Shown: piece by piece, positions 40,670 through 50,359 of the stretch
Position numbering within the stretch: position 1 is the stretch's first letter
Layout of the letters: every line of letters starts with the position of its first letter
NCBI RefSeq assembly: GCF_017901155.1
Contig: NZ_CP072800.1
Span: 771,283-835,282, forward strand
DNA: 64,000 nt
Direction: 5' to 3'
From: Candidatus Thiothrix anitrata
GTDB taxonomy: Bacteria; Pseudomonadota; Gammaproteobacteria; Thiotrichales; Thiotrichaceae
Made by a program: the position numbers and the translations under genes
Notes under the pieces: generated by a model
Databases searched by the model: none
What the model saw: the letters and a program-made list of their open reading frames with translations, nothing else
What the model was told of the DNA's origin: nothing

Positions 40670-40909
40670 CACTACTATCACCGAACACGAAGGGCACATT
40701 ATCCAAAGCCGTTCCAAAAAATCCTCATGTACCGCCTCGCCTGCAAAGACCCGAAGATCGAAGCCGCGTGCCGCAAACCCGCGTGTGTTTACCCCGACGT
40801 GACCACAACCTCAACACCGACCACGCCGCCTTGAAGGAATTGTACCTCGACCCTGCCCGGCATCAAGAAAATCCTGATCGGTTCTGCGCTACGCCCTTGC
40901 CATCAAAGA
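40670..40909 (+). pseudogene. ygiQ fragment, copy 4, heavily decayed
   Basis: About 240 bases matching ygiQ from the segment after the cysteine motif (ITEHEG) onward. It has a deletion of roughly 80 bases and at least three small frameshifting deletions. It begins at almost the same homologous point as copy 2. Homology stops near 40909, well short of the 3' end. Confidence 0.8.
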
Positions 40910-41052
40910 TGGCGAATTCATATCATAAGTGCATAATTTTCCGCTGAAAAAGACTGATTATCTTTTTAGCTTGTACTATTCAATAATTTACATCTATGAT
41001 CATTAGCATAACCGTACTAGTGACGCGCCTCCTACCTATTGAAGCAATACCA

Positions 41053-42276
41053 ATGAATAAGAAAAATGCTGATTTTTTTGTTAATTCACCACCCGCCTTG
41101 TTGCCGGGGCAGCTTGCGTTTTTATTACGTCACGGAGCCTTGTGGTTTTGGGGCAATTTTCTTGCCGCCAGTCTGTTTGTGTTATTGAGCTGGGCGAAAG
41201 ATGACCGTTCGTTATTGCTGGTATTACTGTGGTACGTAGCTATTGTCGCTTTAGGTGGTTGGCGTTGGTCTGTCGGGCAACATTTTGCGCCTGCGCTTAA
41301 CCATGTGCATACCCCGGAAATCGTATCGACATTTGGGCAGCAGTATTTAATTTACTCGACAGTCTTGAGTGCCTTATGGGGTGTATCCGGGGTTATTTTG
41401 TTTTCTTCACAAATGTTAGTGCAGGCGACTCATGTGTTGTTATTGGTAGCCGCTGTCATTGCTGCGATGCCGGTATTGGCATTATCACCATTGGGTTTGT
41501 ATTTACAGATTGGGGTGATTTTGTCACCAATTACCATCAATCTGTTGTGGGCAGGTTCACTGGAACAACAGGCACTGGCAGTAGCAACGTTATTGCTGGG
41601 AGCATTATTGGCCATGACATCGCGCTTTGTGACACACTTGCTGAGCGATTTGCGTCAGGCACAATTGCAAATGCAGGAGCAAGCGCATACCGATCCAGTG
41701 ACACAAATTGCTAACCGCCGCTTTTTTGACGTGATTTTTAAAACGGAATGGCGACGTGCAGCCCGTGATGGCAATACTTTGGCTTTGTTGATGGTCGACG
41801 TGGATTACTTTAAACGTTACAACGATAAGCACGGGCATCACGAAGGCGACAAATGTTTACAACGTATTGCGCAGTCAATGAAAACGGTGACACGGCGTGC
41901 TTCGGATGTGGTAGCACGTCACGGTGGTGAGGAGTTCGCGATTTTATTGCCTAATACTGGGTTGGAAGATGCGGCAAAATTAGCGGAAACCTTGCGTAAA
42001 AATGTTGAAGAATTGCGTATTCCACACGCAGATGGTGCATTACCGCGTATTGTGACCGTGAGTATTGGGGTGGCCTGTTGTGCACCAAGCCATATCGGTG
42101 AGTCACAGGAAATGGGCGCAACGGTGGTTTATCCTGCTATGTTACTCAATTCAGCAGATCGTGCTTTGTATCGAGCCAAGCGCAACGGGCGTAATCAGGT
42201 AGCGAAAGAACAGTGCGGGCAATCCATGTTAGTTTTGCCAGTTGTTGCACCGTTAGTGACAACTCACGCTGCGTAA
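41053..42276 (+). CDS. Membrane diguanylate cyclase
   Basis: A protein of about 407 residues. Five or six membrane helices (roughly residues 25-200) are followed by a GGDEF domain. The active motif is GGEEF and an inhibitory I-site R-x-x-D lies five residues before it (RASDVVARHGGEEF), so it should make cyclic-di-GMP with product feedback. The frame is open to 40996, but the ATG at 41053 (MNKKNADFF) is the likely start. The input domain is not recognised. Confidence 0.88.
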   Translation: MNKKNADFFVNSPPALLPGQLAFLLRHGALWFWGNFLAASLFVLLSWAKDDRSLLLVLLWYVAIVALGGWRWSVGQHFAPALNHVHTPEIVSTFGQQYLIYSTVLSALWGVSGVILFSSQMLVQATHVLLLVAAVIAAMPVLALSPLGLYLQIGVILSPITINLLWAGSLEQQALAVATLLLGALLAMTSRFVTHLLSDLRQAQLQMQEQAHTDPVTQIANRRFFDVIFKTEWRRAARDGNTLALLMVDVDYFKRYNDKHGHHEGDKCLQRIAQSMKTVTRRASDVVARHGGEEFAILLPNTGLEDAAKLAETLRKNVEELRIPHADGALPRIVTVSIGVACCAPSHIGESQEMGATVVYPAMLLNSADRALYRAKRNGRNQVAKEQCGQSMLVLPVVAPLVTTHAA

Positions 42277-42332
42277 TGGGGTGTAGGGTTAAGGCGATAT
42301 TCCTGTTTTTAAATTTGAGGTTGCAATATTAA

Positions 42333-42381
42333 TTGTTACCGTAACAAAAGAGTCCATTATATGTTACACATATAATGGACT
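42333..42381. promoter_or_regulatory. Two adjacent perfect palindromes in a 321-base gap
   Basis: A 15-base palindrome (TTGTTAC-C-GTAACAA, 42333-42347) is followed three bases later by a 13-bp perfect stem (AGTCCATTATATG / CATATAATGGACT, five-base loop, 42351-42381). The first looks like an operator. The second could be a terminator for the cyclase gene, but no T-run follows on the plus strand. The rest of the gap, to 42597, shows no gene. Confidence 0.55.
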
Positions 42382-42597
42382 GATTAATAAAGAAAAAAAT
42401 AATCATTTCCCTCGTGTAGTATTTTCTGTTATAAAAATGCCGCTGCTTATTTTTAGAAGTTTTTTAAGAAAAAACACAAGAACACGGGATAGGAAAATGG
42501 TTTTTGCTCACAGCGTCATCTCCATAGACTTGCGTAGGAGATTGGGACGGTTGAAATCTGGTCTTTTACTCGCTGGATTCATGGGTAATCACTGAGT

Positions 42598-44184
42598 ATG
42601 ACAGTAGATACCCAACAAGTACTGGCTGAATTACAGCGAATTACCACAAGTCCCGGTTTTCGTGCACGCAAGCTGATCAAAAAATTTCTACATTATGTGG
42701 TTCAAGAAAGTCTGGCAGGACGTGGAAATCAGTTAAATCAATACACCATTGCGGTCAATGCATTGGACAAATCGGCTGATTTTTCCCCTATTTATAATCC
42801 TATGGTGCGCATTGAAGCAGGGCGTTTGCGTAAGTTGCTGGATGATTACTACAGTAATGTGGGGCATTTAAACACGGTAATGATTCGGATGCCGAAAGGT
42901 TCGTATCAAGTGGAATTTCAAGCGTGCACATCACAACCGCTTGCTTACTTCAGTGACGAAGTACAACACCATATCAGTGAAGGGCCGCGCTTGTTTGTGC
43001 ATTTTCAGATGCTACACGCTGATCACAACAATGTTTACCCTCTGCTTTATAAAGTACGTGGCGATTTATTGCTGATTTTAAGCCGTTTTCGGAATATCCG
43101 ACTGGTGTCGTCTGCGTCAATGGATACCGGGCATCCTCTCAGTGGGCAACGGTTGTGCGATGTGTGGGATATTTACCGCGCTGACTATCTACTGACCTGC
43201 GACGTGAATCCCGGTGGAGGGACGATGGAATTGTGCTTTTCATTGGCACACACTCAGACGAATGAAACCGTGTGGCGCGGCACAATAGCATTACCCACCG
43301 CCCCTTGCGCTGATACCTTGCAGGCAATGTATCGTCAAATCACCGCAAACACAGTATCGCTGCATTGCGGGTTAATGTTGCAACACTGGGCGCAGCATTG
43401 GCATAACAGCATGACCAACGTACCGGGACATCACCAGGTATTGGTGGCTTATTTGCATTTTTTGCGAGCCATGAGTCTAGAAACCTTTACCCAAGTACTG
43501 CAAGTGTGTCGGCAGCGGCTGAAATATTTCCCGCATGACAGTAAGGCATTGGTAATTTTTGCACGTTTATGTGCGTTCGATGGGGTGTTGCAGTACCGTT
43601 TAATCAAAGATCGCGATCAACTGTGGACACAATCTGCACGTTTGGCAATGAAACTGGATGTCGGGAATGCGGAAGCACATTCGGTCTTTGCGCATAATAG
43701 TTACATGCGCGGTGATTATGCATTGTGTCGTGCCGAATTGGATGTGGCACAACAGGCGAATCCGTTTGATTTATCCGGGGAATATTTGCGAGGCATTGGG
43801 TTGTGCATGTTAGGTGACTGGGATGCTGGGGTGGCACTTATTCAGCAACTGATGCAGGTTCCTTGTAACAAACCCGATTGGTATTATGTTTTGCCGTTTT
43901 TATATGCCTTCAATCGTGGTGATTATCTTCAGGCATTAGCGCACGCGGAACACATTCAACAGTTTGGATATTGGGGGGAATTAGCGCGGTGTGTGAGTTG
44001 CTATCATTTAGGACACCATGCGCGTGCTCAAACCGAGTGGCAGTGTTTGCAGCAAAAATATCCAGATTTATTGCGAAGTGAACGTTTAAGTAACTCGCGG
44101 TTTTTATCAGATCCGGCATTTCAGAGCTTGTGGAGAACCTTACACCTTATGATTTGTCATCATGAGTCGCACAGCGACAGTTAA
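42598..44184 (+). CDS. TPR-type regulatory protein
   Basis: A 528-residue protein. The first 100 residues ([22 protein letters not shown]-like, then [16 protein letters not shown] and [10 protein letters not shown]) match the N-terminal domain found in many adenylate-cyclase-like or TolB/TPR regulators. The middle part resembles a FlgO/TolB-like beta domain. The C-terminal 250 residues are helical TPR-type repeats ([21 protein letters not shown]). There is no catalytic cyclase domain and no signal peptide. Its end overlaps yidD, on the other strand, by 38 bases. Function is unknown. Confidence 0.7.
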   Translation: MTVDTQQVLAELQRITTSPGFRARKLIKKFLHYVVQESLAGRGNQLNQYTIAVNALDKSADFSPIYNPMVRIEAGRLRKLLDDYYSNVGHLNTVMIRMPKGSYQVEFQACTSQPLAYFSDEVQHHISEGPRLFVHFQMLHADHNNVYPLLYKVRGDLLLILSRFRNIRLVSSASMDTGHPLSGQRLCDVWDIYRADYLLTCDVNPGGGTMELCFSLAHTQTNETVWRGTIALPTAPCADTLQAMYRQITANTVSLHCGLMLQHWAQHWHNSMTNVPGHHQVLVAYLHFLRAMSLETFTQVLQVCRQRLKYFPHDSKALVIFARLCAFDGVLQYRLIKDRDQLWTQSARLAMKLDVGNAEAHSVFAHNSYMRGDYALCRAELDVAQQANPFDLSGEYLRGIGLCMLGDWDAGVALIQQLMQVPCNKPDWYYVLPFLYAFNRGDYLQALAHAEHIQQFGYWGELARCVSCYHLGHHARAQTEWQCLQQKYPDLLRSERLSNSRFLSDPAFQSLWRTLHLMICHHESHSDS

Positions 44185-44404
44185 CCTTATGGGATTTGGG
44201 AACTAAATCAACTCCGCCCTCGTACCAAGGGTTACAACGTCCGATACGGCGGATAGCCAACCAACTGCCCTTAAGTGCGCCGTGGACTGCTATTGCTTCT
44301 TTGGCATAGTGCGAACAAGTAGGATAAAAGCGGCAATTACTACCCAACATCGGGCTGATGGCAAGCTGGTAGAAGCGGATAATGGCAATAAGAACGTGTT
44401 TCAT
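44147..44404 (-). CDS. yidD: Membrane protein insertion efficiency factor YidD
   Basis: An 85-residue YidD protein, which helps YidC insert inner-membrane proteins. It has the conserved core [19 protein letters not shown] with its cysteines and a [10 protein letters not shown] segment. Normally it lies in rpmH-rnpA-yidD-yidC near the origin; here it stands alone between the TPR gene and topA. Confidence 0.93.
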   Translation of the reverse strand: MKHVLIAIIRFYQLAISPMLGSNCRFYPTCSHYAKEAIAVHGALKGSWLAIRRIGRCNPWYEGGVDLVPKSHKVNCRCATHDDKS

Positions 44405-44585
44405 ACTCTCAGGATAACGTATCTGCGGGAATTCATACAGTGGCTTAAGTTGACTGAAAGACCTTCAAAACCGTCAATTTCTGCCCTTTACAATGACAGT
44501 GCTTTACTTTTAGAGCGTTTCCGGGGATAAAATGCGCTCTGTGATAAATCAGGATACAGGCAGTCTTGGCCTGAGCATATAAATA

Positions 44586-47039
44586 ATGAGCGAAAATTTG
44601 GTCATCGTCGAATCTCCGGCGAAGGGAAAAACAATCCAAAAGTATTTGGGGCCGGGCTTTGAAGTCCTTGCCTCTTATGGTCACGTGCGTGACCTGATAC
44701 CGAAGGAAGGCGCGGTAGACCCGGCGAATGGGTATACCATGCGTTATGAAATTATCGACCGCAATCTCAAGCATGTTGATGCCATTGCGCGGGCATTAAA
44801 AAAAGCTGATACCTTATATTTGGCGACTGACCCGGACAGGGAAGGTGAGGCCATTTCTTGGCATTTACACGAGTTGTTGCAAGAACGCGGTGCATTAAAA
44901 AATAAAACGGTGCATCGGGTAGTCTTCCACGAAATTACCAAACGCGCAGTTCAGGAGGCGATAGGTAATCCGCGTGAACTGGCGTATGACTTGGTGGATG
45001 CGCAGCAAGCGCGACGTGCACTGGATTACTTAGTAGGCTTTAACTTGTCGCCGTTATTGTGGCGCAAAATCAAACAAGGCTTGTCCGCCGGACGAGTACA
45101 AAGCCCCGCATTGCGCTTGATCGTGGAGCGTGAGGAAGAAATTGAAAACTTCGTCACCCAAGAATACTGGACGATGACCGCGTGTAATGAAAAAGACACG
45201 CAGGCGTTTAATGCACGTTTACACACCCTAGATACTAACAAGCTGGATCAGTTTGACATCAATAATGAAGCGCAGGCGACAGCAGTGCGTGAACGTTTAT
45301 TACAAGCCGCGCAAGGCAGTTTGTTAGTTACCAAGGTCGAGAAAAAACAGCGCAAGCGTTACCCTTCCCCGCCGTTTACGACTTCCACCTTGCAGCAGGA
45401 AGCGGTGCGTAAATTGCGCTTTTCAACCCAACGCGCCATGCGGATTGCCCAGCAATTGTACGAAGGGATTGATTTGGGCAGTGGCGGTACGGTGGGTTTG
45501 ATTACCTATATGCGTACTGACTCGGTATCGTTGGCAAACGAAGCCATAGCGGAATTGCGCGAGTTGATTGGACAACGTTATGGCAATAGCAAATTGCCAG
45601 AAACTCCGAACTTTTACAAAACCAAGTCCAAAAATGCACAGGAAGCCCACGAAGCGGTGCGCCCGACTTCCGCCTTGCGTACCCCGGAAAGCGTGAAGGC
45701 GTTTTTGAGCGAGGAACAGTTTAAGCTGTACGATTTGATCTGGAAGCGCACCGTGGCGTGCCAGATGATTTTCGCGACGTTCGATACGGTAGCAGCGGAT
45801 TTGACCGCGACTGCCGGGAGCTTTTTCCGTGCCACCGGTTCGACGGTGCGTGACCCCGGTTTTTTGAGCGTTTACGAAGAAGGTTTGGACGACCGCGAAA
45901 ACGAGAAAGACAATGCGTTGCCACCGTTGGTTGAAGGTGAACGGATTACTTTGCTCGATATTAAAGCGGACCAGCATTTTACCGAACCGCCGCCACGTTA
46001 TTCAGAAGCATCGTTGGTAAAAGCGTTGGAAGAGTTTGGTATTGGCCGCCCTTCCACCTATTCCAGCATTATTTCCACATTGCTGTCGCGTGAATACGTG
46101 GAACTGGAAATGCGGCGTTTTACCCCAACCGATATTGGACGCATCGTTAACCGTTTTTTGACGGAGCATTTTACCCAATACGTGGATTATGCGTTTACCG
46201 CGAATCTCGAAGATCAACTGGATGAAATTTCTCGCGGTGAAAAACACTGGATACCGGTGATGGATGCGTTTTGGCAGCCGTTTCATCAATTGGTCGATGA
46301 AAAGATGGGTAGCGTGAACCGTAGTGATGTTTTGCAGGCACGCGAATTGGGTATTGATCCAGCGTCTGGCAAACCAATGTCAGTACGCATGGGTCGTTTT
46401 GGGCCCTTTGTGCAAATTGGCTCTAAAGAGGATGAGGAAAAACCGCTTTTTGCCAGTCTGCGTCCCGGTATGAAGATGGATAGCGTTACCTTTGAACAGG
46501 CATTAGAGTTGTTCAAATTACCGCGTCACTTGGGAGAAAATGCCGAAGGTAAAGCAATTAGCACCAATATTGGGCGTTTCGGGCCTTATGTGAAATACGG
46601 CAGCGAGTACGCCTCCTTGGGTAAGCTGGATGATCCTTACACCCTGACACTAGAGCGTGCGCTGGAGCTGATTGCTGAGAAAAAGCAAAAGGACGCGGCA
46701 AAGCTGCTGCGTGATTTCGGTGACGGTTTACAAGTCATTAAAGGCCGTTGGGGGCCGTTCCTCAAGCAAGGTAAGATCAATGCAAAACTGCCCAAGGATC
46801 GCGACATTGATAGCCTTACGTTGGAAGAATGCCAAGCCTTGATTGCGGCAGCGACTCCGGCAAAACCTGCCAAGAAAACCGCTACTAAGAAAGCCGCTGC
46901 GGATAGCACAGCTCCAGTGACAGAAGCTAAACCACTGGCGAAGAAACCGTCTGTTAAAAAAGCAGCAACCAAAACGACTACAACTACGAAAAAAGCCACA
47001 CCTAAAACCACGACGGGTAAGTCATCTAAGAAGTCATGA
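44586..47039 (+). CDS. topA: DNA topoisomerase I
   Basis: An 817-residue type IA topoisomerase. The TOPRIM domain (VIVESPAKGKTI, DPDREGEAISWH) and the catalytic tyrosine at about Tyr308 in TYMRTDS are present. The C-terminus has three glycine-rich topoisomerase repeats (GRFGPFVQIG, GRFGPYVKYG, GRWGPFLKQG) instead of the cysteine zinc fingers of E. coli TopA, then a lysine/threonine-rich tail. The next gene overlaps by four bases (ATGA). Confidence 0.95.
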   Translation: MSENLVIVESPAKGKTIQKYLGPGFEVLASYGHVRDLIPKEGAVDPANGYTMRYEIIDRNLKHVDAIARALKKADTLYLATDPDREGEAISWHLHELLQERGALKNKTVHRVVFHEITKRAVQEAIGNPRELAYDLVDAQQARRALDYLVGFNLSPLLWRKIKQGLSAGRVQSPALRLIVEREEEIENFVTQEYWTMTACNEKDTQAFNARLHTLDTNKLDQFDINNEAQATAVRERLLQAAQGSLLVTKVEKKQRKRYPSPPFTTSTLQQEAVRKLRFSTQRAMRIAQQLYEGIDLGSGGTVGLITYMRTDSVSLANEAIAELRELIGQRYGNSKLPETPNFYKTKSKNAQEAHEAVRPTSALRTPESVKAFLSEEQFKLYDLIWKRTVACQMIFATFDTVAADLTATAGSFFRATGSTVRDPGFLSVYEEGLDDRENEKDNALPPLVEGERITLLDIKADQHFTEPPPRYSEASLVKALEEFGIGRPSTYSSIISTLLSREYVELEMRRFTPTDIGRIVNRFLTEHFTQYVDYAFTANLEDQLDEISRGEKHWIPVMDAFWQPFHQLVDEKMGSVNRSDVLQARELGIDPASGKPMSVRMGRFGPFVQIGSKEDEEKPLFASLRPGMKMDSVTFEQALELFKLPRHLGENAEGKAISTNIGRFGPYVKYGSEYASLGKLDDPYTLTLERALELIAEKKQKDAAKLLRDFGDGLQVIKGRWGPFLKQGKINAKLPKDRDIDSLTLEECQALIAAATPAKPAKKTATKKAAADSTAPVTEAKPLAKKPSVKKAATKTTTTTKKATPKTTTGKSSKKS

Positions 47040-48199
47040 CACTAAGGCTTAATATTCTGTCTTCAATCGCTACGGTGGACTCTAACCAATGGAACGCATT
47101 GGTACAGGATGCCAACCCGTTCTTACAACATGGCTTTTTAGCCGCACTCGAACATCACGGATGTGTAGGGGAAACCTTTGGCTGGTTACCGCGCCACATT
47201 GCGGTGTTTGAAGGTTCGGAATTAGTCGCAGCAATGCCTTTGTACGAGAAGTACAACTCCTACGGAGAGTTCGTATTTGATCAGGGATGGGCAAATGCTT
47301 ACCAGCAGCAGGGTTTGCATTATTTCCCCAAACTGGTTTCGGCGATTCCCTATACCCCGGCGAGTGGACAACGTTGTCTGGTGCAAGCGGGACGTGAGGC
47401 GGAATTGTATCCGTTATTGTTTTCTGCGGTGACGCAAGTGGCGGAAGCTTTGCAAGCCAGTAGTTTCCATTGTTTGTTTGCGGTGAGTGAGCAGCAGGCA
47501 TGGTTTCAGCAACAAGGATTGTTGACCCGCCATGATTGCCAATTTCATTGGTACAACCAGAACTACGCGTGTTTTGATGATTTTCTGGCAACCTTGACTG
47601 CGAAAAAGCGCAAAAACCTCAAGCAAGAGCGGCGTAAAGTGCAGGATGCTGGGGTGCAGTTACGTTTATTGGATGGTAACACCGCGAGCGCGGCAGACTG
47701 GGAGCGATTTGCGTTTTTTTACCGGCACACATTTGAAAGCAAGTGGGGCGTGCCGACACTCAATGTAGGATTTTTTCAGACCATGGCACAAGTGCTGGGC
47801 GAACAAGTGGTGTTGGTTGTGGCGAATAATGCCGCAGGTGAATGCATTGCAGGTTCGTTAATGTTCCGTAGTGCCAGCCGTTTGTACGGGCGGCATTGGG
47901 GTTGTACCGAATATGTCGATAGTTTGCATTTTGAGGCCTGTTACTACCAAGGTATCGAGTACTGTATCCGTCACGGATTGCAGGTGTTTGAACCCGGAGC
48001 GCAAGGCGAACACAAAGTACCACGAGGCTTTGTGCCGACGTTAACCCGCTCAAGTCATTGGTTGCGGGATGATACCTTACACACAGCGATTGCGCGTCAC
48101 GCAGCATACGAGCGTGAGGCCGTGGCGCAATACATGGCAAGTGTGCAAACACATTCACCTTACCGTCCTGAAGTGACTCCGTCCGCGTATCTAGCGTAA
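47036..48199 (+). CDS. FemAB-like / GNAT family transferase (DUF482)
   Basis: A 387-residue protein of the PF04339 group, related to the acyl-CoA N-acyltransferase fold and FemAB. Typical segments are NPFLQHGFLAALE, the segment ending VAAMPLY and the C-terminal FEPGAQGEHKVPRGF. The substrate is unproven; peptidoglycan or amino-acid modification is often suggested. It is translationally coupled to topA. Confidence 0.85.
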   Translation: MTLRLNILSSIATVDSNQWNALVQDANPFLQHGFLAALEHHGCVGETFGWLPRHIAVFEGSELVAAMPLYEKYNSYGEFVFDQGWANAYQQQGLHYFPKLVSAIPYTPASGQRCLVQAGREAELYPLLFSAVTQVAEALQASSFHCLFAVSEQQAWFQQQGLLTRHDCQFHWYNQNYACFDDFLATLTAKKRKNLKQERRKVQDAGVQLRLLDGNTASAADWERFAFFYRHTFESKWGVPTLNVGFFQTMAQVLGEQVVLVVANNAAGECIAGSLMFRSASRLYGRHWGCTEYVDSLHFEACYYQGIEYCIRHGLQVFEPGAQGEHKVPRGFVPTLTRSSHWLRDDTLHTAIARHAAYEREAVAQYMASVQTHSPYRPEVTPSAYLA

Positions 48200-48202
48200 A
48201 AC

Positions 48203-49447
48203 TCAAGCGTTAGCACGATTGCGGTTGGCGTGGTTGGCGACATGATAGCGTTTTACCCCTTTAAACATCGCAGTAGCCAATTTTTGCTGGTATTCGGCGG
48301 TACGTAAGCGGCGTTCTTCAGTGGGATTGCTGATAAATGCAGTTTCTACCAACATGGAAGGAATTTCCGGGGAGCGCAATACCATGAAACGCGCACTTTC
48401 AACCCGGCGACGCAGCGGATCATTCACTTTAGAAAGCTCGTTTAACACGTTTTTGGCAAGATCTAAACTGCGTTCCATCATCGCACTTTGACTTAAATCT
48501 AGTAATACCGATGCAAGGCGGGTATTAGTGTCTTGCAGGCGATGCCCTCCAAATTTCAGATCGTAAGCATTTTCGCTTTCTGCCAACAAATGTGCGGCCT
48601 CGCTGGACGCACCAGTTTCAGAAAGGATATAAACTGAGGAGCCGTTGACACGTGCATTGTGATTAGCGTCCGCATGTACTGAAATGAAAAGGTTGGCTTT
48701 TTGTTGGTGAGCAAATTCTATTCGTTGGCGCAAGGGAATGAATTTGTCAGCATCACGGGTTAACACCGCTTTCATGCCTTTTTCTTTATTGATGAGTGTT
48801 TTCAACTTGCGTGCAACTTGTAACACCACATCTTTTTCACGAGTACCATTGTTGCCAATTGCTCCGGGATCTTTGCCACCGTGCCCGGGGTCAATAACGA
48901 CAATAAATTTACTGCGTGGTGGCTCAGAAGTAACGGGTTTTTCCTTGGACTTTTTCTCAGGAGCGGCTTTAGCTGAGGAGACTGCCTTTTTCTTCTCAAC
49001 GGGTGGCGGAATCATGCCTGAACCTTGAACAGTAACCTTCAACGTGTTTTGGCTACCTCTAGTTTGCATTGCGGTTTGTACCTTAACACTTTCAGCAACA
49101 TCTAAAACCACACGTAAATGACCCTCAGGGCGTTCTGCGTAACGGATGCCAGTCACAGGGAAGCGTTCGTGCGCACCTTGTTTAAGTTGACCTGATAAGC
49201 GCGTGTTTAGGAGGTCAATAACAACACGGTTAGGATCTTTGAGAGTAAAAACTTTATGCTCCACGGGTTCATCAAGTAGTAGGGAAAACGTAATTTGTCC
49301 GGGGGAATCTTCCAGTTTCGCACCGGTTAAACGCCCGTTGACGGCGGCAAGCAGCGTGCTAGGCAAAAACATGCCTGTAGTTACAGCAGTGGCTAAATGG
49401 CTTAGTTTGAGGAGAAAACCTCTCCGCGTTACGTGATTACTGTCCAT
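48203..49447 (-). CDS. amiC: N-acetylmuramoyl-L-alanine amidase with AMIN domain
   Basis: About 414 residues. The N-terminus is a twin-arginine signal (VTRRGFLLKLSHLA) for export by the Tat system, whose genes are 2 kb away. An AMIN domain (about 40-135) targets the septal wall. A variable linker leads to the Amidase_3 domain with zinc ligands in VIDPGHGGKDPGA and ETAFISNP. It cleaves septal peptidoglycan so daughter cells can separate. The frame extends to a TTG at 49462; the ATG at 49447 fits the Tat signal better. It is downstream of tsaE, as in many gammaproteobacteria. Confidence 0.92.
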   Translation of the reverse strand: MDSNHVTRRGFLLKLSHLATAVTTGMFLPSTLLAAVNGRLTGAKLEDSPGQITFSLLLDEPVEHKVFTLKDPNRVVIDLLNTRLSGQLKQGAHERFPVTGIRYAERPEGHLRVVLDVAESVKVQTAMQTRGSQNTLKVTVQGSGMIPPPVEKKKAVSSAKAAPEKKSKEKPVTSEPPRSKFIVVIDPGHGGKDPGAIGNNGTREKDVVLQVARKLKTLINKEKGMKAVLTRDADKFIPLRQRIEFAHQQKANLFISVHADANHNARVNGSSVYILSETGASSEAAHLLAESENAYDLKFGGHRLQDTNTRLASVLLDLSQSAMMERSLDLAKNVLNELSKVNDPLRRRVESARFMVLRSPEIPSMLVETAFISNPTEERRLRTAEYQQKLATAMFKGVKRYHVANHANRNRANA

Positions 49448-49602
49448 GAGTGCGTTTCTCAAACACCAAATGATTGATTTATGAGCGTTCTGCTCTGCAT
49501 TCTGCCCGAAACGGTGCTAGTTACCGTTAAGTATTGATCGTGCAAGAGATTATTTCAAGTGAATTTTTACAAACATTTCTTAAACTAATGATATTATTAT
49601 AT

Positions 49603-50016
49603 TTATTTAACTTTAACGTAACGTGAGTTGCCTGCATGAGAAATAAAGACTTGCAAATCTGCTTTCGGTAAAACATTACCTGCTTGTTCCGGCCATTCCA
49701 CTAAGCACAAGGCATCCGGGCGCAAATAATCACGGATACCCATGTATTCCAGCTCTTCCGGGTCAGCAAGGCGGTACAAATCAAAGTGGTAAATACTCAA
49801 TCCTGCCAGCGAATACGGCTCTACCAAGGTGTATGTGGGGCTTTTTACAATGCCTGCGTGCCCCAAAGCACGTAACAGGCCGCGCACTAAGGTGGTTTTA
49901 CCCGCCCCCAAATCACCGTGCAAGGTAATTAACCCCCCATGTGGTAAACGTGTGGCTAGATTTGCGCCCAAAGCTAACATGGCGGCTTCATCGTCAATTT
50001 GCAGGTGTTCGCTCAT
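49603..50016 (-). CDS. tsaE: tRNA threonylcarbamoyladenosine biosynthesis protein TsaE
   Basis: A 137-residue P-loop ATPase with Walker A LHGDLGAGKTTLVRG and the C-terminal segment LVEWPEQ. It acts with TsaB and TsaD to add the t6A modification to tRNAs that read ANN codons. It precedes amiC with a 155-base gap. Confidence 0.95.
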   Translation of the reverse strand: MSEHLQIDDEAAMLALGANLATRLPHGGLITLHGDLGAGKTTLVRGLLRALGHAGIVKSPTYTLVEPYSLAGLSIYHFDLYRLADPEELEYMGIRDYLRPDALCLVEWPEQAGNVLPKADLQVFISHAGNSRYVKVK

Positions 50017-50077
50017 AGGTACTGGGTTCGTGTAAATAGTGTAATCCTAGCGGGAGTGTGGGTTAGTTTGCAATAGT

Positions 50078-50091
50078 GACACGAGTGTGTC
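50078..50091. promoter_or_regulatory. Palindromic upstream site for sigma-54 promoter
   Basis: Inverted arms GACAC / GTGTC around GAGT, followed by a further half-site (TGTGACA, 50096-50102). It lies about 100 bases before the sigma-54 promoter, the usual place for an enhancer-binding activator. Confidence 0.5.
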
Positions 50092-50188
50092 GTTTTGTGA
50101 CAGCTTTGCCAGTGAACGTCAGTTTGATGGCATTTAGTGCTTTCAAATAAAATTCATATTAATCAATATTTTAGTTAATTTTAAAGAG

Positions 50189-50205
50189 TTGGCACGGGGG
50201 TTGCA
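50189..50205 (+). promoter_or_regulatory. Consensus sigma-54 promoter
   Basis: The sequence TTGGCACGGGGGTTGCA matches the sigma-54 consensus TGGCACG-N4-TTGCA exactly, with the -24 GG and -12 GC ten bases apart. It points to the plus strand into a stretch with no annotated gene. Confidence 0.8.
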
Positions 50206-50215
50206 ACATCATTCC

Positions 50216-50358
50216 CAGTCAGAACAGCTTAACAGCAAAAAAGAATTTATCAGCAAGCCCCAAGAAGCAGAGAGCAGGCTTAAACATCAATAACAACAAG
50301 ATGCCTGACCATGTTTCGACTCCTCTAACCCCCGTGTCATAGCGGGGGTATTTATTTT
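50216..50358 (+). ncRNA. Putative sigma-54-dependent small RNA
   Basis: About 140 bases between the predicted start (about 12 after the -12 GC) and a strong plus-strand terminator. No conserved protein is encoded; the only ORF near the end is 13 codons (ATG at 50299). The body has A-rich and CAACAA-type motifs (AACAGCAAAAAAG, AATAACAACAAG) that could bind Hfq, as in CrcZ-type RNAs. The boundaries are inferred; the promoter and terminator are directly seen. Confidence 0.6.
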
Positions 50359-50359
50359 T
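50328..50359 (+). terminator. Rho-independent terminator
   Basis: A 7-bp GC-rich stem ACCCCCG / CGGGGGT with an 8-base loop, followed by a T-rich tract. The T-run is on the plus strand only, so it ends plus-strand RNA from the sigma-54 promoter, not the minus-strand cvfB-like gene. Confidence 0.85.

Noticed and set aside
42598-44184. Adenylate cyclase call for the TPR protein
   Set aside because: Only the N-terminal domain and TPR-type repeats match; no cyclase catalytic domain is present.
50299-50340. A 13-codon ORF in the putative small RNA
   Set aside because: It has no clear ribosome-binding site and its stop lies inside the terminator loop; it is more likely chance.
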